From positions 15,340,001 to 15,404,000 of the forward strand of contig NC_090704.1 in the NCBI RefSeq assembly GCF_040954835.1: a stretch of 64,000 nucleotides of DNA. Direction: 5' to 3'. The notes under the pieces were generated by a model. It saw only the letters and a program-made list of their open reading frames with translations. It was not told where the DNA came from and made no database searches. A program made the translations under genes and the position numbers. This DNA comes from Lepisosteus oculatus. Lineage: Eukaryota; Chordata; Actinopteri; Semionotiformes; Lepisosteidae. Shown piece after piece: positions 1 to 11,200 of this stretch. The first letter of the stretch is position 1; each line of letters begins with the position of its first letter.

Positions 1-1700
1 GGTGGAAGTCAAAATTAAATTAATTGTATAGTCATATGTTCTTTTGGATGCGGGTTAGAATCATTGACGCGGTGCACTGTTTTAATCACACTTCACTTTT
101 GTGTGAGAAATTTGGCTAGGTCCTCGTCACTGTAAATGAAAATGTGCTCTCAACTGATGTATGTGTTTCAATAAAGGACTGCAATTTAACAAAAACGTTT
201 TATTCAATACAGAGCGAAAAGAGGTATGTCATTTCCTTAAAATAACACAATTAAACACAATCAAGCAGGCTTCAATCGAAAGCTAATTTCACATTTTTTT
301 ATAATTTAAACAAGAGTGATTGAGCCTTTGTGTACCAATCCAATTGGGGTTTTAGAAGTTTCGGTTTTGGGAGTAATTCCTCTGCCTCGCTGAATTATGT
401 AACAGCTTAATTTTCTTTACTTGCAAAATGTTATTCTGATATCCATGCATGGACAGTGAAGCACATTTTGGAGACATGTTTTCGTATTCAGACGTGGTTA
501 GAGCAAACTGAATCGCGTTAGGTACCGAACTTAAAAGGAAGTGTAAAAGGCTAAAATTCGTAGTCACCAGTGACAAGACGATGATTTACCTTCTGCATCT
601 GCCAACTAACACCTCCACAGACACTTCCCGAAGTTAAAGAACATGCTTAAATTGCACGCTTAAACTTGCAGGCCCCCACACAAGATACATCTGCTCATTT
701 TAAGACACTAGCATAGCAAAAGCGTCATTGGATTCTCCAAAATTTCATGGAACGATGAAAAAAACCCATTCAATTTACCTGAACCTCGTGTGAGCACGAA
801 AATATAAGTAACGATAAAGTACTTTCCCTAAATATACATTATTGCATATACAAGGGTACCAGATTATTTTTTTCAAACGAATAATAGTTTCAACAGGTCG
901 CTACCACAAATGATCAATCCATACGAAAAACGATTTGTTTCAAAAACGATGCTGATCAACATTACTTACGCGATATCCAGCTAGACATGATCCCAACGTG
1001 TCGTAATGGAAAAAAATCTTAAATACATAAATTGCCTATTAAATATACAATGGGTGAAATTACTAGTAAGACATGTTTTAGATTACCATGAACACTATTT
1101 TGCGTTTGCCTATCGAAATTCGATTATAAAGTGTTTTACAATGGATATATTTATAAGCCTTGCGATGTACAAAAAAGTAACCATCCATAACGAATACTAA
1201 TACTTATGCATAACGTCTACAGAACGCTTACGCATGTAAATGCGTACAAAACTGGTTTATACCACTGAAAACGAAAGTTACATTGCGAGGGTCAAGTCAT
1301 AAGGCCATTCAAAGTGTTTGTGCTTCAAAAGAAATACACCCGCCCCCATCACACAAAACGCATACCTGCCATCTTTTTTTAAGACATGCATTTTTTCCCT
1401 CAAACACTGATGTAGTGCTTAATTCCCGGGAAGGCGTGATAAACACATTGCACTCTACCGAATATCAAAGTAAAGTCGAGGTAAACAGATCTCTTCTGGT
1501 GATAGAACAACATACACGGCTCCAAAATGGCTGCCCTACCCACAGTGGAATAAATATCTTGATACACACATACCTCTGAATTATAGTTGGAGCGGTGGCT
1601 TTCTGCAAAAACCTTAACGTATTCCGATCCGTGAAAGCAGTAGGCTTCGTATCCCTTTTGCGAGTTAATATCCCTTAATCTCAGGTGCCTGTCTGAAGGT
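1..1700. other. Left flank, no gene recognised
   Basis: AT-rich sequence with only short ORFs that lack family motifs or a plausible splice context. An AATAAA hexamer at 170-175 could be a poly(A) signal of a gene to the left, but nothing upstream is available to test this. Confidence 0.5.
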
Positions 1701-1714
1701 ACAGGTATTATTTG

Positions 1715-1870
1715 TTTGGGTTTTGTGACCGTGCTCGCTATGACTCTCTCCCAATCCGTCTATCTGTCCTGTTCCTGACTGCTGCTCTCAGGCGCGCTAA
1801 TCAATCCCGGAGCTATTGGCTGGAGGCGTCACAGCAACAAACCCCCGCTGGAATCACGACCTACACCACA
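1715..1870. promoter_or_regulatory. Candidate promoter of TMEM69, possibly bidirectional
   Basis: This short stretch is richer in CpG than its AT-rich surroundings. It holds an inverted CCAAT box (ATTGGCTGG near 1815) and a GGCGTCAC element. In human the TMEM69 5' end lies close to that of GPBP1L1, transcribed the other way, so a shared promoter is plausible. No GPBP1L1 coding exon is visible in the window. Assignment is inference. Confidence 0.3.
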
Positions 1871-3051
1871 AAAAAAGTTTTCTTATTTCATTTGCTAAAG
1901 TTAATCTTCCTCAGTGCCACTTTAAACAGAAATAAAAATAATAACACAATGAACGGCACTTTAAATGTGTAATCACGAGAAAGCTCAAAAACCTATCGCA
2001 TGTGTAAAGTAGTATTTTTCTAGTCATCATTACAGTTCCCTCCCTCCTTCCCCGCAATATTAATCTTTAAGAAGCAGAAACAAAGTGGAGAAAAGATCTT
2101 TATCAGCGAGAATTGAAGCATGAAAAAGAGCACAGCACAGAAAAGTCCGAAACACGCTGCACTTATTCAATGACAGTAAATACATCATACAAATTCGCAA
2201 TACAACCCAAAATTTATTAACATGATATGTTTCACCGGTACCATTACCAACAAGGGCTAAAGATTAAAATATATCAAACGTAAAGCGTGAATTGCAACAT
2301 TTTTGTACCATATAAGGCTTTGCTTTCTTTTTATCTGTAAGCTGTAGCTAGTAAAATGTGTTATGAATATCCATAATTAGAAATATCCTTATCTACGCAA
2401 TGAGACAAGAGAAATGAGTATGTATATGGGTTCGGATAGGCTTTTTGTGTGGTATGATTTTAACGAATAATAAAAAATGTTAGGCCTTTATTTATTTTAA
2501 TTATCTTGTAAACTTCGGAATTTGTTTACTTTAGGACGTTCATGCTACACATCATAATAAAAACACAAATGAACAAAGTTCATACTAGTTCATAAACTGT
2601 TCGCTCGAGTTCAATGCAGATCTAACTACAGTTATTGAGGGAATGAATGAAGTTCAATGAATTGTATTTTAGTGGGAACTTCGTTTCCTACCAACGTATC
2701 CAGTCGAACATTGTAAACGCTTGCACACAATCACCTTTTCGAGAAAACCGTTTAAGTGTGACCTTTCCAATTTATATTTTTTTAAGTCTTTGAAAACAAC
2801 AGGTATTGTTCTCGATTCTTTAATTGAAACTAACGACAAAGAAGAAGAAGAAGCCTTTAATAAAGACCCTGAATAGAAAGTAGATTGCATTTTAAAGTAC
2901 TTAACACGAATGAAAATAAAAGTATTGGACTACGCAAATTATAATTAAACAATATTCTCTTTTCGTTGAGCCGGTTCAGAGCGATGTTACCTAAAGCCTA
3001 ACAAGCAAAAAATAGTTTTTTTTTATGTTTTATTGTCTCTGGGTGTTCTAG

Positions 3052-3100
3052 GAGGACGGTGTACATTGAGCGGTAGCTTTATTTAATCTCAAATTTCAAA
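3052..3100 (+). other. TMEM69: TMEM69 5' UTR part of the first coding exon
   Basis: A long T-rich tract ending in GGGTGTTCTAG at 3041-3051 looks like a strong splice acceptor 49 bases before the TMEM69 ATG. This implies at least one noncoding exon further upstream, probably near the CpG-containing stretch at 1.7-1.9 kb. I could not pick its donor with confidence. Confidence 0.5.
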
Positions 3101-4449
3101 ATGTTCTCCTGTTTAATAAAAAGATGCTTCACGACTGCTTGCAGGGTAAGTATGTATAAAAGTAATTCGATATGACATCTATGCTGACTTGATTTTTAAA
3201 TTAATTGTTTTGGAAAATCTTTTAAAATCACCATGTAATTGGGTTTTATGCTCTCAGAAAAACAAAATCGTAAGAAAAACTGAGGAATGTTTCCACAGTT
3301 CTATGGTAAATGTGTCTTTAGCATCGCATAAAAATAATCTTTATATTTTTATCTTAAGAAGCATTTTTCTGTTCTTTCCACACATCATTAATGTAATTAC
3401 TTTTTAATTTACAAAAACATCAATGACCGTGTGCATCAGGCCCTGCATGATTTACATGGACAAGTTGTCAGGCACTGCAGTTTTTGTCTTCCCCTGTTTC
3501 GTAGCAGTCCTAACACTGAATGGCTCTGTGTAGTTCACGTAGGTAGCTGTGTCAGCATGTGTAGGCTGCAAAGGAACAAGTAAAGGTTGAGTCTATGCTG
3601 AAAAGAGAAGAAAGGAAACACAACGGTTCAGCTTTGGAGCCTTCTTCGGGTGTGCCGAAACGTTGTGTCTGTATATGTATAATTAAGTGCCTTGACACTG
3701 GTGCTGAATTGTGGTATTTGGTTTTGTTCTAGACTCCCAGAGTGTCCAGTCTGTTGCAGGTGGAGCCTAGAATATCACCGTGTGCAATCAAGGCCTCTCC
3801 TCTCCCCCTGCTACCCTCGGCCTGCTCCTCACCCTGGCTCCCCAGGCAGTCTGCGGCCTGCATGCTGAGAGCCCAGCTCCTGCACCTCTCGCCCCAGAAC
3901 CTCCAGCATAAACGCAGACGGACTGAAGAACCCCAGGAGCGAGAGCTGGACCTGCTGCGCTATGACATGAAGGATCTCCCGAAGGGGCCCAGGCCAGCGC
4001 TGTACCTTGGCTTTGCTGGGCTGATCCCCTTTGTCTCCGCTCCGCTGCTCATGGCTGTCACTGAGCTCTACTACCCAGAAATTGCCTACGCGCAGGTGGC
4101 CTATGGAGCTTCCATCGTGTCTTTCCTGGGTGGTGCCCGGTGGGGGTTTGCCCTTCCCGAGGGCAGTCCTGCCAAGCCAGACTGGCTGAACCTGGCCAAC
4201 AGTGTGGTACCTTCTCTGCTGGCCTGGGTGGCACTGCTTTTCAGGGACAACATTACTCAGGCCACACTGATGGTTATCATGGGCCTGGGCATCTCCCTGC
4301 ACTATGACCTAGCCCTCCTGCCAGGGTACCCAAGTTGGTTCAAGGCCCTGCGGACTGTCCTCACGCTGGTGGCCACTTTCTCCCTGGTGGCCACTCTGAT
4401 ATTGAAAAACGTCTACCCAGAAAAGATACTGAGCTTGGAGAAGAAGTGA
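3101..4449 (+). CDS. TMEM69: TMEM69, multipass transmembrane protein (DUF3429 family)
   Basis: Coding sequence joins 3101..3145 and 3733..4449, giving 253 aa against about 247 in human. The first coding exon has exactly 15 codons (MFSCLIKRCFTTACR) and ends at a good donor (AGG|GTAAGT). The second begins after a TTGTTCTAG acceptor in the same phase. Human TMEM69 shares the core motifs seen here: GLIPFVSAPLL, YGASIVSFLGG, RWGFALPEGSPAKPD and YPSWFKALR. About five hydrophobic segments follow a basic, acid-poor N-terminus that could be a mitochondrial presequence; location is inference. The molecular function is not established. The next gene, IPP, converges on it, as in human. The 587-bp intron holds a fold-back repeat. 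An ORF antisense to exon 2 is a shadow. Identity is near certain; the start rests on the splice model. Confidence 0.93.
3538..3672 (+). repeat. Fold-back dispersed repeat, copy A (TMEM69 intron)
   Basis: It begins with GTAGCTGTGTCAGCATGTGT, then GGCTGCAAAGGAACAAGTAA, GCTGAAAAGAGAAGAAAGG and GGAGCCTTCTTCGG, and ends in GCCGAAACGTTGTGT. The same blocks occur at 6397-6560 and, on the other strand, at 24958-25080. The element is palindromic in plan: one half, a centre, then the reverse complement of the first half. It is probably a non-autonomous fold-back or MITE-like element; the class is uncertain. Confidence 0.65.
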
Positions 4450-5055
4450 TGGACGTTGAGGTTACAAAAAGAAGAGTCTGAACCTTATGGTAAAAACTGA
4501 TAGTACGGTTTCAAAGATATATTATTTTTTTGATGAAGGGGGTGATAGATTTGTGGAAAAAATAATAATCGGGGAGAAGTACACCTTTCAGTTCTTATGG
4601 TCTTACCCGAGTTGTATTTGTGAAAGAGATGATGACTAGCAAGGCATAACTTGAGCATGGATCAATTATGTTGTTTTCATTTTAAGACCAAGGAAGTGGA
4701 TATCATTCAGAAGAGAGACCAGGAAGTGCTTACATAACTCTTCTGTTAGTTAGCATGAGCATCTTCGCTTCCCACCCTGCAGGGACAATAGCTAACAATA
4801 ATTGCATTACTTGGAGTGCAGCAATCCTTGCAGGACCCCAAGCCAGTTCAGAAATAAGGATTTAATCTGCTTTAAATGGATCCAGCATCAATTAGCCAAT
4901 ACCAGGGGTTGAAGTAAAGCCTGCTACTAAATGGAAAAGTCAGTGGAAATCTTTTGGAATCCTACAGTATGTGACATTGCATAGTGGTACACGTGTGAGA
5001 AATGTACAAATGCAGTGTGAAAGATGGATCATTTAATAAAGTTACTTAACCTCCA
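4450..5055 (+). other. TMEM69: TMEM69 3' UTR with candidate polyadenylation signal
   Basis: No other coding sequence follows the TGA at 4447-4449. The first canonical AATAAA downstream is at 5035-5040, which puts a cleavage site near 5055. Other poly(A) sites are possible; transcript data would decide. Confidence 0.5.
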
Positions 5056-5704
5056 AAACCTCAAAACCCTGGTTGCCACCTACTGTTGTCTTGTCATCTC
5101 AGCACTCCCTCTTTCAGACATCCTTGTCCACCCTCACCTCTCAGTGGTGGAAAGAATTGCCCATGAAACTCAGAGTTGCTTGGTCCCTGACCTTTCAGTG
5201 CTTACTGTACATGAAATCTGTACCTGTGTGCACAGCACCTGCGATCTCTCAGCTACTGAAGATATCGCACACTATATTGCATTAATGTTTTAAATTCTCA
5301 AACTGATATTGTAACTTGCTTATTCACTAAAAAATGGAATACATACCTACAGGATGTTAATAATATGCAATGTTTCCTAACAAATGTAATTGTGTGCAGT
5401 AGCAAGGCTTTCAGATACATAATGGTCTTAACATATTTTTGGTCTTTTCATTTGCACAGAGATCACATCCTTCCAGTTGATCTAATTGTCCTATTCTAAT
5501 TAGAATTAGCCTGTGTGCTGAAAACTACTTCAGGTTATTTCATTTTAGTTTTGAATTTTAAATAATTTTAAATGCTCATTTTATGGGAGCCACTTACAGT
5601 CACTTGTGCACTGCACAAGTATGAAAATGAAAAGTGCTACTGCAGGAAATGTTACATTTGCCTTTGCAACACAGCCTTTCACCAATAAAACCTTATCCCT
5701 GCTG

Positions 5705-6165
5705 TCATGCATGTTGGTGGAACTGTCCTTGTATGGGGGTGTTTTTCTTACTCTGGCCCTGGGCAACTTGACATTCAGGGAATCATGAATTCTGAGAAAT
5801 ATCAAGGAATTCTTGAGAAGAATGCCAGGCCATCAGTTCGAAAACTCAAGCTGGGCACAAAGTAGATGTTTCAACAAGACAACGATCCTAAACATTCCAC
5901 AAGTCCACAAAAGAATGGCTTAGGAAGAAAAGGTTCCATGTCTGTGAATGGCCGACTCAAAGCCCTGACCTGAATGCTATTGAAATGTTGTAGCAGGACC
6001 TGAAGAGGGCTGTTCATGCAAGACATCCTTCAAACCTCACAGAACTGGCAGAGTTTTGTAAAAAATCCCTCCAGCAAGATGTCAGAGACTGATAATTGGT
6101 TACAGGACGCCACTGTGTAGTTATTTTTGCTTAAGGAGGTGCCACAAGTTGTTTTTCAGACAACA
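5705..6165 (+). mobile_element. Degenerate Tc1-like transposase fragment
   Basis: Translated pieces show the C-terminal half of a Tc1-type DDE transposase: a VWG-type block near 5730, [21 protein letters not shown] (second catalytic Asp region, near 5865) and the SPDLNPIE block degraded near 5960. A DLKRAVHA-like stretch and INDNWLQDA-like end follow. Stops and frameshifts break it repeatedly and the N-terminal DNA-binding half is missing, so it is dead. Confidence 0.75.
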
Positions 6166-6396
6166 TTTGCAGATAAGGATATCTGGTTATTTGTTAAATA
6201 TCATAGTCTAATAATCTATGAGTTAAAATCCCTTTTTATGTGTGGGAAGTCTTTATTTAGAATATTCATTCTATATATTCATTAAGAGTTCAGGTTCTTA
6301 TATCTCTATAATATCTAAAATAATGACCAACTTGAAGGGTTCACAAACATGACTGCATGCTCTCTAGGAAAGAAAGAAACATACAGATGCATTGAA

Positions 6397-6560
6397 GTAG
6401 TCCAGGTACGGAGCTGCTTCAGCATTCGTAGGCTGCAAAGGAAAAAGGAAAAAGCTGTGGAGCCTTCTTCGGATGAATGCTTCTCCTCAGTCGAAGTGTT
6501 GTTTCTTTTCTTCTCTTTTCAGCACAGAATAAACCTTAACTTGTTCGTGTAGATGTGTTG
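6397..6560 (+). repeat. Fold-back dispersed repeat, copy B
   Basis: This copy shows both arms. The left arm is GAGCTGCTTCAGCATTCGTA plus GGCTGCAAAGGAAAAAGG, the centre is GTGGAGCCTTCTTCGG, and the right arm is TTCTTCTCTTTTCAGCAC, AATAAACC and ACTTGTTC, an inverted version of the left. The right arm contains a pyrimidine tract plus CAG and, eight bases on, AATAAA. Confidence 0.6.
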
Positions 6561-8283
6561 CTGCTTACGTATTGCACAACAAGCACATAATTCCTTATAC
6601 AAGATAATACTTTAAAGCAGTCCGGCATTATTTTAATTTTACAGTTTTCGATTACAGGCGTTTTGTAGCCTACACAAAATTAAAAAGGAGTATCTGAAGA
6701 TTTTATCTTGCACAGAGTAATGACAATATTATTATGTGTACAACACTTTAGCTTTCTTATTAAAAATCTATCAGTGACTCTGGAGCCTTTAATTAAATAA
6801 TTTAGCCAATGACGATGACTAATAAAAGTGCTGTCACAGACTTTTGGAAGGACACCAGAATTGAGAACCCTAGTGTTCACAGTAACAGCTGCAGACACTG
6901 AACTAGATATTGACCTTTCACATACTGTCATGGAGAATTTAACAGCATGCAGCTCCTGGTCAAAATTGACTCACTGCAAAAAATTGAAATGCACATCTAG
7001 TAAGAGCAAACAGTATTACAAAAGATAAATTACACTTTTTCCAAAGCAGAGTCAATCTTGAGTCAGCAAAGGTTGTACATAAGAATGCTTCTACATTTGG
7101 AAACAGTGACCATTCAGAAGTCCTGAAGGGCAACTTTTCTCTATGCCAGTTACATATCTTCTATATCTTGGTATCATTCTTTCTGTATTGAAGTTACTGA
7201 ATTTTGAAAGGTGAAAAAAATAATTCTAAGCAAATTAATTATTGAAAATGGGCTGTGAAAACTATCAAAGCACGTTGTTTCAAATATAGTCCATTCAAAA
7301 TCTGAGAACTATGCTGAAATTAAAAAGTTAATTTTTCTTGTACAGTATATCAATATTGTTTATAGCATGATTGGCTTCTTTATATTCATATAATTACTTT
7401 CAGGAAATTAAGTGTACATTCTTCTTTGGAGTAAAAAGCTTTCACAGTTGCCCAACTATGTACGTAATGGAAAAAAGGTGAAATATGTAATTTCCGTGTC
7501 CTTGGCACTAGGATGTGAAAAATGTGTTGATGGAGTTTTTTTTCCCATGAAACAAGCAGCACTCCACAGTTAAAGTGTCTTCTTCTCTAGACCTCGAGTT
7601 ATTCTTCTTTGTTAATTTTCCTAAAGTGCTGGCATGTGGGGTACAAGCAAATAAAATCCCCACTGCGTAGTGCTTAGCTTGTTCATTTACAGAGAATAAC
7701 CTGTAACAGCACCTCCAGCTCACCTTCTAAACACTTTTTGTAGGAACCGGAAGGTTACTTCCAGACCCTGAATGTTGTATCTCAGGTCCCATGAGAAAAA
7801 AAATATTTTTTTTCCTCCCCGATGATTTAAACTTTTAAATTCACACACTTGAGGGACCATTTAAAATAGAAGTTCGTTAACACTTATTTGCTATTGAATG
7901 AAAAATAACCAACAGCTGTGCACTGGAATAAAGACCCCATCAGAGGGTCTTTCACCTCATATTATAACAGCACTTTGAAGGCTTTAGCAATGTTGGTGCT
8001 GGAGAAAGACCCAGACTGCTTTTTCTCTCGGCGTGACTTTTAGAATCTCTGTATTTTTACCTAATACAGGGTCAGATCTGTTAAAAAGATAAAAAAATGA
8101 TACGAACTAAATAACTCCCAAGCCAGTCCCAAGCCAGTCCCGATGATCAAGCTGTTGTGCACAGTGCTTGTGTGATATAAAACCACTATGATCCACTCCA
8201 GAGGTGGTGTCTGAAGAGCTTTAGTGTGCTGTTGCTGGTTTGGCCATGTGAGGAGTGGGAGGCACAGTACAGATGCAGGTGTC
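6561..8283. other. Spacer between converging genes, including the IPP 3' UTR
   Basis: No coding sequence recognised. The right part must hold the 3' UTR of IPP, but I did not find a clear poly(A) signal on the minus strand. Short ORFs here lack family motifs. Confidence 0.5.
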
Positions 8284-11200
8284 TCAGAGCACAGCCACTC
8301 CTCCATCGCAGCGACTGGTGATCATGTTGCCGATCTCGGTCCAGGTATCCAGGTGGGGGTCGTAGATCTCAACGGAGTCCACCGTCACGGGCGCGGAAAA
8401 GTCGCGGCTGGACGCCCGCCCCCCCACGGCATAGAGAAGCCCATTGACCGCCGCCACCGAAACTCCTGCCCGCGCCATGGCCATGGGGGCAACTTCCACC
8501 CACTTCTCCTGGACGAGAGAGAGGCAGAGGGAGTGAAGGAGTAAAAACACGAGGGAGGCAGAGAGATGGGCAGTGAGACACAGGGATGGTACTGCAGTCC
8601 TCAAAGCACAGGCATATGATTGTTAATGTAATGGCCCAATTACTTCATTTTCAGAAGGTCCACCTGCAGGATCACTTCCATGCAACATCTAATGCTACAA
8701 TCAAAACTAAGCATCACATGAGACACATAAGCACAATTAGAGTCACGGTTTCTATCTACAGTGGTAACTCTTCACCACTTAGCTGCATGACTGGAGTGTG
8801 CACACCAACATGGATCATATTCCCCTGCACGATGGCAAATAAAGGCCATTTCTCATCACAGTTCCCATCAACAGACTCCCAATTCTGTCTCTCATTTAGC
8901 GATGGTGTATATTTCTCTGTGACCACAACTTTCAAACATAATTAGTAGAAACACGTTCTCAAATAATGCCACAGCTAAAACCCCTGAAACCAAACTTTTT
9001 CCTCTTTATCCCATACAATATTTATCTGGACTGTAGTTACTAGTGTTGTGAAATGTATGTACACCATATATAAGTAACAGAATTGATTGCTGTAGGAAGA
9101 GACTGTCTGAGCTTGTGTGTTTCTTTGTGTGTTGCAAGGTTCATCAAGTCCAGATCTGTGAATGTGAATGCAATCAAAGTAAGATAACCACGAAATGGCC
9201 AGCAGTTTTGGCTCTTGCACAAAACAAGCATCTCTTAAGATTAATTAAGGTGCTTTGCACCTAGTTATGGGACTCTAAATAGTAGTGATCCAATTATTCC
9301 ACCGTAACCCACCTCCTCAGGGCAGTATTTCTCCACTGTCTCCAACGAACCCAAGGCCTCGTTCCACCCCCCGACTGCGTAGATACAGTTGTTGAGGCAG
9401 GCTACGCCCACATATGCCCGGCGCATGACCATGACAGGCAGAGCACTCCAGCGCTTGGCAATAGGATCGTACATCTCCGCCGAGCGTAGCTCTATCCCCT
9501 CATCACTGATACCTCCAATCACATAGATGAACCCTGCAACACACAGAGAAACACACAAGCTCAGACAGTCTCTTCTTATAGAAATCAATTCTGTTACAAC
9601 ACTGAAAATCTGAAACAAAACACTTCTGTTGTATTGACATGGTACAGAATTATATACAGTAGTTTGAGTGTAATAGTTCCATACTGAAGACAGCTTTATA
9701 AATCAGGTGTTGTTTTGTCATGTATTTATTCCTCAAAATTTGTCATTTATTATTCTTCATACTTAATCAAAGCACATTGTATTATATCCCCTTTGAAATT
9801 CAGCTCCTTACCTTGCATCTCACAACAACCAAAGTAATATCGAGGAACTGGCATGCTGCCTACAATTTCCCATTTGTTTTCCGCTGGGTCATACCGCTCC
9901 ATGGTTTTCCCAATCTCTGAGCCGATCCATCCCCCTGTGAAGATGCACTCAAATCAGAAGAACATGTGCTAAAATTGACAGCCCGAATTCAACTGCGTAC
10001 AGTTTAGCCCAGCCTTTCCCCAAAGTTGCCTCTTTAGTTAATGGCATTTTTTTCCTGTCTCAAAATGAAGTGTCAACTAATATAAATGTTAAATCCATAA
10101 TGAAGATCTACGTAATGCCGGTTTGGAAGTCCTGACTAAGCTCTACTCACCATTACCCCAATGTAGTTTTTAATAGTAAAGTGGCTTGAATAAGCCTATT
10201 AAAACTGTAAGCACTCTGCATCGATACTGAAGAAAAAAAGAGCAAGGGGACCGGGCAAGGGTGAGTGTGGGAGAGTCTTCTGTAAAGAAACCACCCGTCT
10301 AGGGGGAGTCATGAAGTCACCCCTGAAGCAGCGCTGTATTTTCCCACAACACCAAGGTATTAACAAATCAGTTTATAAAAGAGAATGCTTCTTTTAACAG
10401 TGGGAATGTTTATCGGCGCTTCTTCAATCACCCCTCAATTCAAGCCCTGGACTAAACATCTAATACCTTAATTCCTATGGGACTTTGGCCCTCAAGGATC
10501 ACAGCAGTGAGAAACTGTAAAGAAAATGAGGATCTGTAGCTACACACATACTCGGTGCTTGCTCATGAGATACACATTCACCGCATTACCTAATGCATAA
10601 AGAGCTCCATGGCAGGGACAGACACCCACTCCACAGCGTGGGAAGTTCAGAGAAGCCACAGCAGCCCACTGCTTCGTCACTGGGTCATATCTCTCAGCAC
10701 AGTCAAATATCATAGAGTCCTTTTCCCCTGTAAAATCCAATTCACACACCATTCAGACACGTCACAAACAGGATGAACCTGAAAATATTAATAATAATTC
10801 CTTACACTTAACTAGCGCTTTTCTGGACACTCCACTCAAAGCACTTTCCAGGTAATGGGGACTCCCCTCCACCACCACTAGTGTAAAGACCCAACCTGGA
10901 TGATGTGATGGCAGCCATAGTGCACCAGTACACTCTCCACACATCAGCTATCATTGGGGAGGAGAGAGTGATGAAGGCAGTTCATAGATGAGGATTGTTA
11001 GGAGGCCATGACTGGTTAAGACCAGAGGTAATTTGGCCAGGATGCCGGGGTTATACCCCTACTCTTTTCGAGAATTTCGAGAATTTTTAATGACCACAGA
11101 GAGTCAGGACCTCAGTTTTACGTCTCATCCAAAGGACGGCGCCTTTTTATAATATAGTATCCCCATCACTGCACTGAGGCATTACAACCCACACAGTCTG

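Noticed and set aside
170-175. AATAAA as the end of a gene to the left
   Set aside because: A single hexamer with no upstream coding sequence in view; in human the neighbour on this side is transcribed the other way.
3829-4302. 157-codon ORF on the minus strand across TMEM69
   Set aside because: Antisense to a conserved coding exon; no family motif, and it follows from the GC-rich codon use of TMEM69.
3742-4449. TMEM69 starting at the GTG at 3742
   Set aside because: This lies in the second coding exon; a proper ATG exon with matching phase exists at 3101-3145.
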